A stretch of DNA of 64,000 bases, from positions 63,159,105 through 63,223,104 of the forward strand of contig QPKB01000002.1 in the NCBI GenBank assembly GCA_003546025.1. The letters are read 5' to 3'. Position 1 is the first letter of the stretch. Each line of letters opens with the position of its first letter. The notes beneath the pieces were generated by a model. It did no database searches. It was not told the origin of the DNA and saw only the letters and a list, made by a program, of their open reading frames with translations. The stretch is from Camphora micrantha (taxonomy: Eukaryota > Streptophyta > Magnoliopsida > Laurales > Lauraceae). A program made the translations under genes and the position numbers. This document shows positions 47,862 to 59,927 of this stretch, piece after piece.

Positions 47862-50758
47862 ATTAAAAAAACAAGGAGCTTAATTGTGAATAGTTCTCAA
47901 TGGGAGACTTAAAATGAATTGTGGGATTTTATCAATGATGACAGGTCTGGGACTTGATAAAATTAGCAGACTACCTTACAGCGAGGAAAGACATTGATCC
48001 TTCTAGGATAGGAATTACCGGCGAATCTCTGGGAGGTTGGATTAGCTACACTTAGAACAGCTTGAATTTTTAATACTTGCAGTTAAATATACTCATTCAT
48101 GTGTCAGTCCTGTGATGCAGGAATGCATGCGTGGTTTGGTGCTGCTGTGGATGATCGGTATGCAGTGGTGGCCCCTATAATTGGTGTTCAGGTCTGCAAG
48201 TTAAAATGTATTGTGATCTCTATGCATAGTTAAGAGACTTCTCAAACTCTGCTATCAATGTGTCAGGGATTTAAATGGGCAATAGACAACGATAAATGGC
48301 AGGCCCGGGCCAACAGTATAAAACCTGTGTTTGAAGGTGAGCTTTTAAATATCAGTCAAAGTTTTACACTTACTTGATCTGGCTCTGCTGCTTGGCAAGA
48401 CCCATTAATTCCTGCAGTAAGCTTTCATATGCTCCTCTATGGATTTTACCTAATTCAGCTGTTATATTTAGAGTGAATAATATTATGCGAACTATAACTA
48501 TAAAGTGACTACCTGTTTTCGCATTATTTTAATCGGCCCGTTTTCCACAGATTTGCATTCTATCTGGGATTGGGCCCCTATCTTAGCCTCTTCTTCTCTG
48601 AAAAAAATTAGCTGAATCCTGAAATTTTGAATCAAATTAATGAATGGTTGGAAACTAGGACAAAGGCAGAATGTTTTTACACACCTGTTCATTTATTCCA
48701 AAGTTGAGTTCTTAATCAACTCAACTGGAATGCAGCTTAGAACAGGCCCTAATCTTGTATCGTACAGAAAGCCACTGTAACATATAAGAGCTATGCATGT
48801 GGCATGTAAGCCTTGATGGCTGTAAGTAAGGTTCTTGACAATGTCTTGCAATACCTCATTCTTGCCTTTCCCCATACCATTGTATCAGACGTTAATGTAA
48901 AAGTATTAGTAAAGGTGTATAGAATTTAGTGAAGCTCATAAATGTAGATAGTTTACTTGCTTTTAATAAAATTTAGTTACAATTCAGGGGAGAAAAAGAG
49001 TACTGCATAAATTCTTAATAGCTCTCTCTTGGTTGCAGAAGCACGGATTGAATTTTGTAAGAGCTCAATAGACAAGGATGTTGTGGAAAAGGTCAGTAGC
49101 ACTGCTTTCTTGGTTTCTTACATGGTTTTATCAGCGGTTATCTCATTAAGCTTGAATTGGATTATCCATTTCATGTTTTTTTAATCATTCATACATTTGA
49201 ATAGCAGAAACAAAATTGATAGGGAATTTATTGTACATATAGTCATATACTTCTGATCTTCAATTTACCAGGGTTCTGTTCATCTCTCTGCTACTAACCT
49301 CTTTGCCTTGCGATTAATTTTTCCTTTTTCGATGGAGAACCTTATGATGTGATTTTTTCTCATCTATGTTGTCTGTCCAATCAGGTCTGGGATAGAATAG
49401 CACCTGGTCTAGCCTCCCAGTTCGATTCACCCTATACCATTCCAATCATTGCCCCGCGCCCACTGCTGATTGTAAATGGTATGACACCTCTAATACTTCA
49501 AAGTTGGAAATCAAAATTAGGGCTATGAAATTTAATCTGCCTCTTCGACAAATAACAAAGATAGCTCTATTCTTACCAAGTGACTAGTTTCTGATCTTGG
49601 CATCACATGATGTCAGTTTTTTTTTTTTTTTTCCCTATCATACATGTTTTCTATTTTTATTTTTATTTTTTCCTTTCCGGTTTCAGTGGCTGGGTCTTTT
49701 TTCCCCTTTCAACTTCCTTTTTTTACTGCGTATTTTTTCATAGGTTTTTAATCTTATCTTCTTAGAAAAATACTGTTATGCATGTGAAACATGCAGGTGC
49801 CGAAGATCCTCGCTGCCCTATAGCTGGGTTGGAAATTCCAGTATCAAGAGCAATTGAGGCTTATAGAGAAGCTGATTGTCCAGAAAAGTTCAAGGTATCG
49901 ACCCCTCACCGTCTAATAGTAGAAACTTGTAAAAGACTTGTTTATTCCAAACACCACCTACTAGTTAAATGATAAATGTTTTCATGCCACGCCTGTTCTA
50001 CTTCTGTGTACTTTGCTACAAAGTTTAAGCGCGTATGCATGCTGTGTACAGATTGCGCAAGCTATGTGCATAGCTTGGTGGCAAGTGTAAAGAGACATAA
50101 ATGAGCATTGGACGTGGTCCTGGACCAAATGGGCACTGGGCCCAATGGACTCATGGGCTCATATGACCCGAATCACTGGATTGTATTTGGCCTCAGGATA
50201 ATTACAGTTAGTTAGGATAATCTCTGTTGTGAGATATATTATGTAAGGAAGGTTGTGTGGGAGCATGAAGTCACCGAATGTTCGCCAAAACCTTCGGTAT
50301 TTCACAGTGAAAAGCCTACACAAACATAACGCCAACCTTGTTTGCTTTATGTTATCAGTAATCACACAGAATGCCCAACCGAGAAAACCTACCCCAGCCG
50401 TGCTACATACCCTGGATTTGTGCCCGGGGTCTGTAGACTTTTTCAAACCTACCCATGTATGACAATGATCACACTGATGAGTTGATTATCCTCGGTAGCT
50501 TTTGACTATGCTTTAAACAGTAATGAGTATCATGTGATGGTCATTTTTTAACCCAGTCTTTTCTTTTTCGGAATGATAGCCATCACACTTTGATTTGATA
50601 AGAATCATTCCATCTTTGCATTCAGTTAGCTGTTTTTAGCCAAAATGTTTATATGCCTTTCTTTTTATCAGTTCATAGCACAGCCTGGTATCGGTCATGA
50701 AATGACTCCATTGATGGTGAAAGAAGCCAGTGACTGGTTCGACAAGTTCCTCAAGTGA
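45194..50758 (+). CDS. Alpha/beta-hydrolase superfamily protein (dienelactone-hydrolase/esterase-like)
   Basis: Thirteen exons: 45194-45269, 45939-46009, 46118-46198, 46480-46608, 46700-46786, 47036-47089, 47945-48035, 48121-48191, 48267-48336, 49039-49091, 49385-49478, 49797-49894 and 50672-50758. All junctions are GT-AG, joining to 1062 bp (353 aa). The predicted nucleophile elbow is GESLGG (Ser194), with acid AEDPRC (Asp296) and base GIGHEM (His334). LHSS at 104-107 is in the usual oxyanion-loop position. The product is probably a soluble serine hydrolase; the substrate is unknown. No signal peptide or transmembrane segment is evident. The ATG at 45194 is chosen because it is the first in frame after the TATA-like box and gives a short hydrophilic start. 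Introns 6 and 12 hold transposon-derived DNA. No frame defects were seen. Confidence 0.92.
47700..47859 (+). mobile_element. LINE 3'-tail-like insert with 43-bp poly(A) in intron 6
   Basis: The stretch ending ttctatttatctttctc followed by about 43 A residues (47817-47859) looks like the 3' UTR and tail of a retroposon on the plus strand. No coding remnant or target duplication was found; the 5' edge is a guess. It sits in intron 6 (47090-47944) of the hydrolase gene. Confidence 0.45.
50040..50470. other. Possible transposon-derived insert in intron 12
   Basis: Within intron 12 (49895-50671) this segment is less AT-rich than its surroundings and holds gttagttaggataatc, ccccagccgtgctac and gtgcccggggtctgtag stretches reminiscent of a Copia LTR. 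No TG...CA ends or duplication could be placed, so this is only a suspicion. Confidence 0.25.
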
Positions 50759-52126
50759 AACTGTTGCTGTGTTGATATTTCCATCTACAGCATCCCCTCA
50801 GTAGGGATCTCGACATTTGCCACGGCTATCACGTGATTAAGAGCCTGCTGTTGGATTGATTTCACTTCATCTTCCCATTGTCTATGTAGTTTTGTTCATT
50901 TAGTGATTGAAAAAAGTGAGCAGTAGGTTATTTATAAATAATATTTGAAATGTGGGTATGTACTAATTTATCACCACTTTGTTTTCCTCAGCTTTTTTTT
51001 TTTCCTTGTTTGGTATGAATCTCTCACTTCTTCCATGTATAGAAGTGAGAATGTTTATATTATTTTTTATTTTCTTTATTGGTGGTGAGAATGTTTAATA
51101 TGGTCTCTTTATTTCTCTTTAATTAGTTTGCACCCTTTTTTTTAATTATCGGAAGTGATTACATAAGATTGACCATATGGTGTAGTTGTGTGGTCAGAGT
51201 CAAATTAAATATATGTGGGTCCACCTTCGAAAATCCAGACTCCAAACCCTTCAAGTTGTGGCCCATCCTTGTTTGCCCTATTAGGCTTGAGCTCTTCTCT
51301 AGAAAAAGCAATATTAACTTTTGGATAAAGAAAAACATGATTAATAAAACACTAATTTATTATCTAGTTTATTTTCTGCACACAATGGGGTGCATCTTTT
51401 GGCAATTTGAACTGTTCATAGATGTGCAGTCTCCACCACCCAACTGTAGAGAGTTTCAATCCTATCAGACTACTTTCTCCGTCTGATTGATATTTGGCTT
51501 GAGCCCTTCTATAGAGAAAGCAATATTTGACTGTTTGATTCAGGAAAGAGGCTAATTAAGATACTGATTAATGATGATTTATTAATAAGTTCAATATCTA
51601 TGCACAGTGTGGCCCACTTTTTTCAATAGAGAAAGCAATATTTGACTGTTTGATTCAAGAAAAGGCTAATTAAGATACTGATTAATGATGATTTAGTAAT
51701 AAGTTCAGTTTCTATGCACAGTGTGGCCCACTTTTTGACAATTTCCCCCCCTTAACTGTATGGAGTTTCAGCTAATCAAAGTATATTCTCAATTATATTA
51801 AATGAAAGGGCTCTGTTTGTTAGAATTTTAAGACTTTATATTTCTTTAAAGGGTTAAAATGAAGAATATTTAAAGATGACCTACACCAGACAATGGTTTG
51901 GGTGTGCAGACACAGGTCACTCTGCACATACACAGGTTAATATTATCACCCATTAACTTGCTCTGCAATCTTCCTCCCGCATAGAAAGAAGTTTTTGAGT
52001 TTTGACACATGATGTAGGGAATCATATTAGCATGAGAATAAACATGAGAGGTTGAACATGATTAAGTGGTAAGTTCCAATTACATCAAAACACATTTGGC
52101 ATACAGTTGAGAGAAATACAAGATTA
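50759..52126. other. Intergenic DNA between hydrolase and PEX4 (convergent genes)
   Basis: 3' UTR of the hydrolase and downstream DNA, then the 3' end of PEX4. Apart from the tandem repeat at 51511-51740, nothing gene-like was seen. The 105-codon frame at 51169-51486 overlaps a diverged unit of that repeat and has no recognisable domain. Confidence 0.5.
51511..51740. repeat. Tandem repeat, two ~115-bp units
   Basis: atagagaaagcaatatttga starts at 51511 and again at 51626; both units run to cagtgtggcccactttt. A more diverged third unit seems to begin near 51290 (gcttgagctcttctctag) with the same order of motifs. Confidence 0.85.
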
Positions 52127-54737
52127 TCACCCTTTCTTCGGCATGGCAGCAAGCCTGGTATACATCCTTGCCATGGATCTGTATCCCCTGACATCACCAG
52201 ATCTGAGAAGATTTCCTGAAAGAAGGAAAAAAAATAATTCTACAATGCGAAGGAGGATTAAGAAATCATGCAAAAGAGAGAATTTCAACTCCCGGGTATT
52301 AATTGTCAAAGGTTACTATATTATATAGAAGAAGTAACGATACAAGATGACAAACGGGTGGGTGAAAACCCCCAGCCGCTGCATGCTACAAAGGAAGGTA
52401 TCATCACCAAACAGAATTTTAAATGACAGGTCTTCCCGTTAGCTGCAGATTAATTCAGCTGGTCAGCACCATTGCACAAATCTCGTTTGTGGGATTTTAT
52501 TGTCACTGAGATAAATATCAGAGGATTTCAAATTTATGGGCTTTCTAGAATCCCATCAAGATAATTAAAGATATGATAAAAGTGGCTAAAATAATAAATA
52601 AAAATATAGGTGTTCTTGGTAACACTTAATGAGTGGGCTTCACCCTGAAAAGTATTTATGTCAGCCTCTATCAACACCTAAGGTTTTGCTAGGATTGGTT
52701 AGCTAAAAAAAAAAAAAAAACTTAAATGCTATCAAAGCCAACTAATTGCGAGTTTCAATCCCAAGAGAAATGACTTGGAGCTAAAAAAATGTCGCCAAAC
52801 ACCTCGAGGTTTAGGTAGGAATGGTTATCTAAAAAATCCTATAATCACAAATGTTGCATGAAAATACACGATCTTTTTAGTTATGAAGATAATTTGAAAA
52901 AAAAAATCACAAATTTCCTTAATTTTCTTGTTTCACTGTTTCTTTGAAAAAGATCACAATTCCTTAAAAAAATATCAAAGATATTTGTGACAGTAGTTGG
53001 CAACCATAAGAATGAACAAGGTACTTTAAATTTGAGGGATCTAGTAAAGATCTCAACAAGTACACCTGATAAGCTATCACAGTTGGTCACCCATGAGTCC
53101 TCGATTATAACTGGGGAAGGCCCAGCCTCCAGCTTCTTAGAGACCAGTGAGGAGCACAGTGCCCCTCCTATAAGCTATGACAGTTGGGTCACCCATGAGT
53201 CCTCAATAATAAGTGGGGAAGGTCCAGCTGCAAGCTTCTTAGAGACCAACGAGGAGCACAGCACTTATCATAAGCTATCGCAGTTGGCCACCCATGAGTC
53301 CTCAATAATAAGCAGGGAAGGTCCGAGGAGCACAGCTCTTCTCCTCAATGATAATTGGAGATGCTCAATTTTTATGAAAGGAACCTTCTCGCTAAGCATA
53401 ATTTTAATATCCATTTTGTGGGGCAGTATTGGATCGATAGGTCTCCCTATTACATATATTCATTCACCAAGTGAATTATACAGAGTGGACTCGGTTTAAT
53501 GGTCTATGCGTTGTCCATATTTCTAGATGTTGATGCAGTGTAACTTTCATGGAACCTAGCACATAGAACATTTCTAAAGATATTAGTAAGTCTACCTGAA
53601 TCACAGTTAAGGGGGCTGTCAGGTTCAGGATGAGCCATCAAAGCAATTATGGCCCTACAAACAGACTGGAGTGTCCATGCAGGGCTCCAAGCATTCTTCA
53701 AGATGTCCAGGCAAATCTCTCCTGTCTGCATAAGGAAAGTCAATATCAGTACCTTAGCCATGTAGCAAAAATGCAATATTATTTCAGGCTTCCAAGTTTA
53801 ACGTACAAAATAATTATAATAAAAATAACCTTCTTTTCCATTTTTAACAAATGCTAAAAGAATGTGGGTTGCCACTTTATTCAATCTAGTCATTTGGAGC
53901 TTTTTCCTTTGCCTATTTGAAATTCCATTTCCTTGAACAGCATCCTTTTCGGCTCTTGTTGGTTGGTCTGGGGTCCATTTCTGAGTAGAGGCTGAGTTTT
54001 ATAGGAACTACTACCATTAGCAATATCAAGGGGGGGATTTAAAAAGAAAGAAACAATCATACTTTTGAAGGAAAAATAGTGTGTACATCAAGGGTAATTG
54101 CTGGAAGAATGAAATCATAGATCTTCAAATGGGGCTCACAAGTAAAACGAGTTTAAAGGCATTGCACATTTAGAACTTGAAAGAAATAGAGTAGTGTTAT
54201 TAGAAGGCCTCATCCAGATGCAGTCAAAAGGATAAGTTTACCACAAGCTAAGCATGGACTACTATGACCTTTTAGTACAGATGCAAGTTCTATTGGCAAG
54301 CTTGGGCTTTTAGGTGTTAGGAAATCGTCAACAATGACAAGAAAATACCCTCACTTTTTCAGGCCCTACTGGAGTCAGAGATTCTAATAAAGAGAAGTAA
54401 TAGTAATATATGGAGTTAGATTGTTTATAAACTCTTCCTCGGGTCCATTGCCAATCAAATTGTTATAATTAATAGAGGCTTGCAGCAATAACTAAAACAG
54501 ATCCATGGGATTTTCGGAGCTGATACAGATCAAAGTGATACATATACTGAGAGACATGAATGATGAGGCCGATGTGCTTGCTGAAGCAGGAGTGCTTATA
54601 CCTGATATGGCATATGCAGAGGCAAACAACTGTATTACTCTGGCTCTTTGATGTATTGCTTTTGTTTCAGTCTTTTACATTCACCTTTTTAGATTGCTTT
54701 AGTCTATTACCTTAATAGACTTCTAGCTCTTGTACAG

Positions 54738-54771
<34 letters not shown>

Positions 54772-57700
54772 GAATGGTAACTGTAAATATTTTAATCTCT
54801 TGTACAGTTCCTTGGCTCTTTTATAAAATACTCCTGTCTTTGCCTCTCAAAAAAAAAAGACAGAGAAAAGGTAACCAAGTTTTATTGCGGCAAAGAGAAA
54901 CTAGAGGGAAAGGAGAGTTCCAACAAAAGTGGCAAGCACAGAACCCGACGAAAAGAAAAGGCCACAAGCCCCAAGATCATAATCAATAATTTTCCAGAAA
55001 CCCACCTACAAAATGATCAACTCATAATGCATTATACATTGAGAAGACACCTTTTGCTTTGAGATCTATAGATTAACTGTAATTGATCGAACTTTGGAGA
55101 TTAACAAATTCTCGCTTTTCCTCCCTTTCACCTTCTTTTACAATTTTACTCCTTCCCAATGCACCAGACAACGATGATCTTTATCTAGAAATCCCTTTAA
55201 CAAAAAAGTTGAAATCATCTTCATTACTACCACATGTAATGCCCACTGCTTTCTTTATCTTGGTGTCCCTTCCCAATCCTTTATAATTTATTATTTTGAG
55301 CACAATAAGTATTAAAATATTCAGCCAGAAACACACTGAAAAAGAGAACATTGAAAGTTGATACCTTAAAATGCACATTAGGATGAAAGATTTTTGTCAA
55401 GAAACGAACTTGAGGAGGCAGCAAGGGATACTGCTCCGGAATAGCAAATGCCAGCTGAAATACACCACCCTCATAGGGAGTTTCTGAAGGCCCCTATAAG
55501 AAAGGGAGAGGGCAAGATGAAGCCAAAACTACGCACAACAGCAATACGATAACTCCAGAATCTTCAGAAGAAAGGGTGGGAAGAAAGGACATACCTTGAT
55601 AAAAGCAGTCCATTTAAATATGTTAGAATCATCACAAACCAACTGAATGTCTGAATCCACTGCTTTCTCCCGCTGCACCTCTTTGTACTCCTTGAAAAGC
55701 CTCGCCCTTGATGCCTATGTGTAAGGCATGTCAACAATGAATAGAACTAAGTTATTGTATGATGTAAGCATGATTGGCATGCAATGCAAAACACATGGTG
55801 AAATTAGTCTGTGATAGAAGGCAGTCAAGCATGTTATTCATGACCCAATTGCACAGGTCCATATCAAAATAAACACGTGGGATGGTCAAATTGATTAATA
55901 TTGAATAAAACTGCAAATGAGGGTAACAGAGATCCTGGCAGATAGACAAACACATGCTAGAGAAATAAGGGCTGAAAAGGGCATGTCATTGCCAGAGACA
56001 CACCTATACCTAACAACTTTTTAAAAGGCATAATTTTGCACTTGAGTGCCTGACTTGTCTAAAAATCTCTTCCAATTTCAATATAGCTACTTCTATAGCT
56101 TTATGAGATTTCATCATTTTGAAACTAGAATGCTGTGACAGATGTTTAGATTACATATTATTATTATATTGCGTTTCGGGAAGTTTGGCGACTGGTTAGG
56201 ACAATAGCCTAAACCTAAGAATAAGGGTTTATACTCTAGATTACATTAGAATTAAATTTTGTCATAGCAAATTATTTTCAAGTCATTGTAAAAGAGACCT
56301 TTTTATCGTTTTGAGTTTCAATCAGTTTTTTGCTCCAAGGTGGAGTACAAAAAAATCTCAATTGCTACAAGGTGAAACAAAAACATAAATTTCATAGAAA
56401 AATGTGTTCTTTGAAAAATATCATTTAACCTCTTCTAGCATATATTCTTCGAAAAATCTAATTTAATTATCTGTTGTTGCCAATCAACCATGGTTCACTG
56501 CCTAAATACCTAAGCAAACTATGTTCCTCAAAGTGTCAAACATGACCATTAGAAGAAAAACAACACTCGAATCTAAAATGTGCAGGTAAATCAAGCCCAC
56601 CAAGCAAAGATGAAAGGAGTGACTACAAGTCTATAGAGGCAAGTGGATCAACCATTGCAAAAAAAAAAAAGATGTTCATCGAGAGAAGAACCAAACGAAT
56701 TGATCTTTGAAGAAACTTACAGCTTTCCAAGACCCTTAGCATGTCATGTGTGTAAAGCCTGTGTCTATGATTACAGTGGTAAAAGTGGGTTTTTCTTCTC
56801 CTCAAACTGCCTCTACGCCAAACCTTGTCAAAGTTCTTTCATGGGAGAAGTAATATGAAGTCATCCTAATGAGCATATGCCAATTTTTATTGTGTCATCG
56901 CTCGTACACATGCACACACAACCTCTACAGAGTTGTGGGACATGAAAGGAGTTCATTATTGAAATCACAATTCATATAAAGAAGTCATTGTGCAAGTGAA
57001 GCATTTCCCAACGCAAAAGAGAGTTGATACATAAGAACCCATGATTTCGACAAAATGAAATATCCAATGTTGCTAATCAAATAAAACAAAATTCTCCAAT
57101 GTTATTGTGGTAAGTTCTATGATCATTACTCCAATTATCCATGTGAGGCTCACCTTTTCTCAAATCTGACACACTCAGTCATATCATATACCACTCCAAC
57201 CAGATCAAGACGATTTATTGTATCATGCAGATTGGAGTGAAATTTGGGTTAATGTATATATATGAGTAGGATGGATCATGAAAACTAAACTTCACATCAA
57301 TCAAAGTCAAGCCCGCAACTCCTATGCAGTCAAGAGCATATTATCATTTCCCATCATATATGCATACACATACAGTCAAGGGTATAGTATAATTCCCCAC
57401 TACACATATGTACACATGAGGTCAAGAACATAACATCATTTCCCATTACACACAGACATGTGGTCAATAACACACTCATGTAATCAAGGAGCATAATACC
57501 ATTTCCACAATGCAGTCATGAGCACACCCATGCAGTCAAAATCATAAAATCATTTCCCATCACATATACAAGATAGGTCAACATGGTATTTGTTGAAAAT
57601 GCAAAGACTGTAGAGTGAACAAATGGTACAATTAAATAAAGCCTGCATATGGCACATATCATTTACTAATTTCCTCCAAAATGGCAATTCAATAACAAGG

Positions 57701-57827
57701 AGAATCTATTGATATTATAAAAGAAATATTCCACATATCATAAGACAATCATAAATAAAAGTTACCCAAATTGAGACAATCAAAAATAAAAGTTACCCAA
57801 ATTGAATAGTAACTTACTAACCTGCAT
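52127..57827 (-). CDS. Peroxisomal ubiquitin-conjugating enzyme (peroxin-4)
   Basis: E2 enzyme that ubiquitinates the PTS1 receptor PEX5 so it can be recycled from the peroxisome membrane, where plant PEX4 acts with its anchor PEX22. Five coding exons on the minus strand: 57827-57822 (only ATG CAG), 55714-55595, 55493-55365, 53725-53596 and 52215-52127. They join to 474 bp (157 aa), the standard length. The E2 fold is complete: PYEGGVF, the HPN motif at residues 79-81, catalytic Cys90 in GEICLDIL, and WSPAWTL after it. The six-base first coding exon is followed by a good donor (gttagtaag) and a 2.1-kb intron. That start was chosen because the next exon opens directly with ASRARLFKEY. 5' UTR probably lies toward 58250-58400. 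Introns 3 and 4 contain a LINE remnant and a minisatellite. Confidence 0.93.
53069..53345. repeat. ~100-bp minisatellite (three units) in PEX4 intron 4
   Basis: Units start at about 53069, 53170 and 53270 with ataagctat(c/g)(a/g)cagttgg; each contains cacccatgagtcctc and ggaggaagg-type motifs; the third is shortened. On the plus strand a 170-codon frame (52987-53499) stays open through all three units (repeated THESSII, EGPA, SFLET, EEHS). It lies antisense within a PEX4 intron. It matches nothing I recognise and is probably fortuitous. Confidence 0.75.
54480..54851 (+). mobile_element. LINE 3' remnant (RNase H C-terminus) in PEX4 intron 3
   Basis: On the plus strand the reading IHILRDMNDEADVLAEAGV near 54535-54595 matches the end of a plant LINE RNase H domain. 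A stop and 3' UTR follow, with a (TTA)n run at 54740-54770 and poly(A) near 54849. The copy is truncated on the left; the boundary is uncertain. It lies antisense to PEX4 within intron 3 (53726-55364). Confidence 0.7.
56160..56250. other. tRNA-like SINE-head fragment in PEX4 intron 1
   Basis: The stretch ggcgactggttaggacaat...agggtttatactctag resembles an A-box/B-box tRNA-derived head like that of the SINE at 59450. It is short and degenerate, and no body, tail or duplication was found. Confidence 0.3.
57324..57572. repeat. Degenerate ~45-50-bp minisatellite in PEX4 intron 1
   Basis: At least five loose units built on (t/g)cagtcaag(a/g)(g/a)cata followed by atcatttcccatcacac. Copies vary by many substitutions and deletions. 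Confidence 0.65.
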
Positions 57828-58420
57828 ATTGCTAGCTAACAATCTCTTTCTTAGCCTTCAACTGCAGACCAATAAACTAACATAAATTACATTTCTGCAC
57901 ATGAATCAGCTTAAAAAGCACCTCTTAGAACACAAAGAAAAATCAAGGGGATGCCGCCCATAATTCACCAATGATTGATGATACTATCACTACTTAAACA
58001 TGTAAAATCAAGGGTCAGGATGAACTGGGTCATGACCTTATGCCAAAAATCTCATACAAAATGAGAACTTTCCATCATCCTACTTTGCCCATGATTGACA
58101 TAGATCCAATAGATTTAACATGAAATAGAACAAGGATTGAGAGAGAAAGCAATAGAAAGAAGAAAATCCAACATGACAACAAACAAAGAAAAAGAGATCG
58201 ATTCTACAACAGCAATTCAATAGAAATGAAATCGATTGTGCCCGAGATACGACCCTGTGAAGAAGGATGAGATCAAAAATCGAACTTGCAAGCTTTGGAA
58301 ACCAACAGGAGCGTGGAAACAGGGAAGAAACGATTCGATTCTCTCTTTTCGAAATCGTGGCGAATCCGAGTACGTTTTGGAAGGGGAATTTTCAAAATAG
58401 TCCTGTCCTTTTTTCTCAAT
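57828..58420 (-). promoter_or_regulatory. PEX4 5' UTR and upstream region
   Basis: Toward 58250-58400 the minus strand is less AT-rich, contains ttcgaaaagagagaat and cacgatttcgaa, and has acceptor-like cttcttcacag near 58255-58265. A 5' UTR exon and leader intron are possible. No TATA box was assigned. Short TA run at 58436-58452. Confidence 0.35.
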
Positions 58421-59449
58421 TACAAATACGGTCCGATATATATATATATATAGGAAGATTTTCACCTGCAAATACAAGCAGACTGTATATAAAAATGATG
58501 CGGTCTGACTCATGGAGCCCACTTGTTCTCTTCTTTCTTATCATTGGGGATATGTATATACCATATAGATAAGTAGGCTTTCACTATTCAGATTTGGATC
58601 TAGACTCAGTTTGTAAATAACGGTTTTAATTCTGAATTAGAGTCTATTTTGTTGGTTTCGGATTAGGTTCGAGTTGGGAGGATCGGGTTTGAATCGGATC
58701 TGGATCCAACTAGAGGACCAGAATCTAGTTCCAAAACTAGTTTTAATTTTAATTTTTTTTCTTTTTTCTTACAATGAGGATATCTTTCAACTTATAATAA
58801 GTATATCTAAGTCAACTACCTTCAGAATTAAACATAAAAGCGTTCGACAAAAAATTGATTTAGAGCTATAGCTTGCCACATTAAAGATTCGTATGCTGAG
58901 GTTCGAAGCCTACATGGACATAGAACCAAATTCATTTATCACACGGAATTTAAATTGGGTTCTAGACCAGACCCATTTATGAATCGAAACCTAAAATAAG
59001 TTTCAATTCGATTTTTTACAACCTCTGGATAATTAGAAAATCGAATACCCATTTGCAACCCTATAGATAAGACCATGCAGAAAAAGACACTATCAAATCA
59101 ACACCTGGTTTAACACGTATCTTTATGAGATTCACTCTAATAGTGAGCAAAGGTTCAATGAGTATATAGTCGGGCCTAATTCTAGGCTCACGTGGGCCCG
59201 GTAAAGTTAGAGTGCACATGCAACATGTTTTAAGGAGAAAATTATCCCCCACGTATGATCTGGAATTTGCGCAAGAGCCAGTACTTCGAGAAAATCTCGA
59301 TATGGGCCAGTTCTATTCCAATAGTGCCCATTTTTGAATTTTCATTGCTTGAGTGAGATATAAAAATATTATAAACCAACAAACGTGGGTATAATGTAAA
59401 TGGTAGGAGCATTATTTTTTAATTCTGAGGTCTTCACACTCAATTTTAA
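58421..59449. other. Gene-free intergenic DNA
   Basis: Contains a degenerate stretch of cgggttt/ggatct motifs around 58640-58730, similar in style to non-autonomous transposon interiors. No supported gene. Confidence 0.45.
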
Positions 59450-59613
59450 AGGGTAGCTCAGTTGGTTTAGGACCACGGTTTATACTCGGAAGTTGTAGGT
59501 TATAAACTGTACTACCATATTGAGGCTACAGTAGAGTTTACCCGATTTTCTTCTGCGCCCAGATGGATTAATCTAGTCTAAAGGGTTGGGAACCCTATAA
59601 TAGCAAAAAAAAA
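59450..59613 (+). mobile_element. Au-like SINE with tRNA-like head
   Basis: Starts gggtagctcagttggttt (A-box-like). A degraded B-box region (gttgtaggttataaac) is followed by the family body gtagagtttacccgatttt, tggattaat, aaagggttgggaaccct, and an A-rich tail (59605-59613). This is the only copy here in plus orientation with its head. Near-matching tcttcacac and tctccacac on either side may be a worn target duplication. Confidence 0.7.
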
Positions 59614-59927
59614 TATATAAATCTCCACACGCTAATGACGATTTTGAATTAGGCCTAGGGATTATATAATACACACATGGTCCAGTTTTATACATTTAAT
59701 CGGGTTCGAGTAGGACTCCGAATTTAATGGACCTCATTTTAACCTAGGTCAGGGAAATCTGATTCGGTGCAGAACAGCATATAAAAAAGGAACGCGGCAT
59801 TTTCACTCACACTAAAAAGGAGTTCATTCACAAATGACTGAAACAGTAGGGGGCAATTTGCAACTTTCCCGGAAATCAAACCTCCCAAAAACCCTTGCCC
59901 CCTGCTTGACGCTCCTGCGATGCGACC

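Noticed and set aside
59451..59520. Possible tRNA gene
   Set aside because: An A-box-like start is present, but no cloverleaf can be drawn and the B box is degraded; the downstream body and tail identify a SINE.
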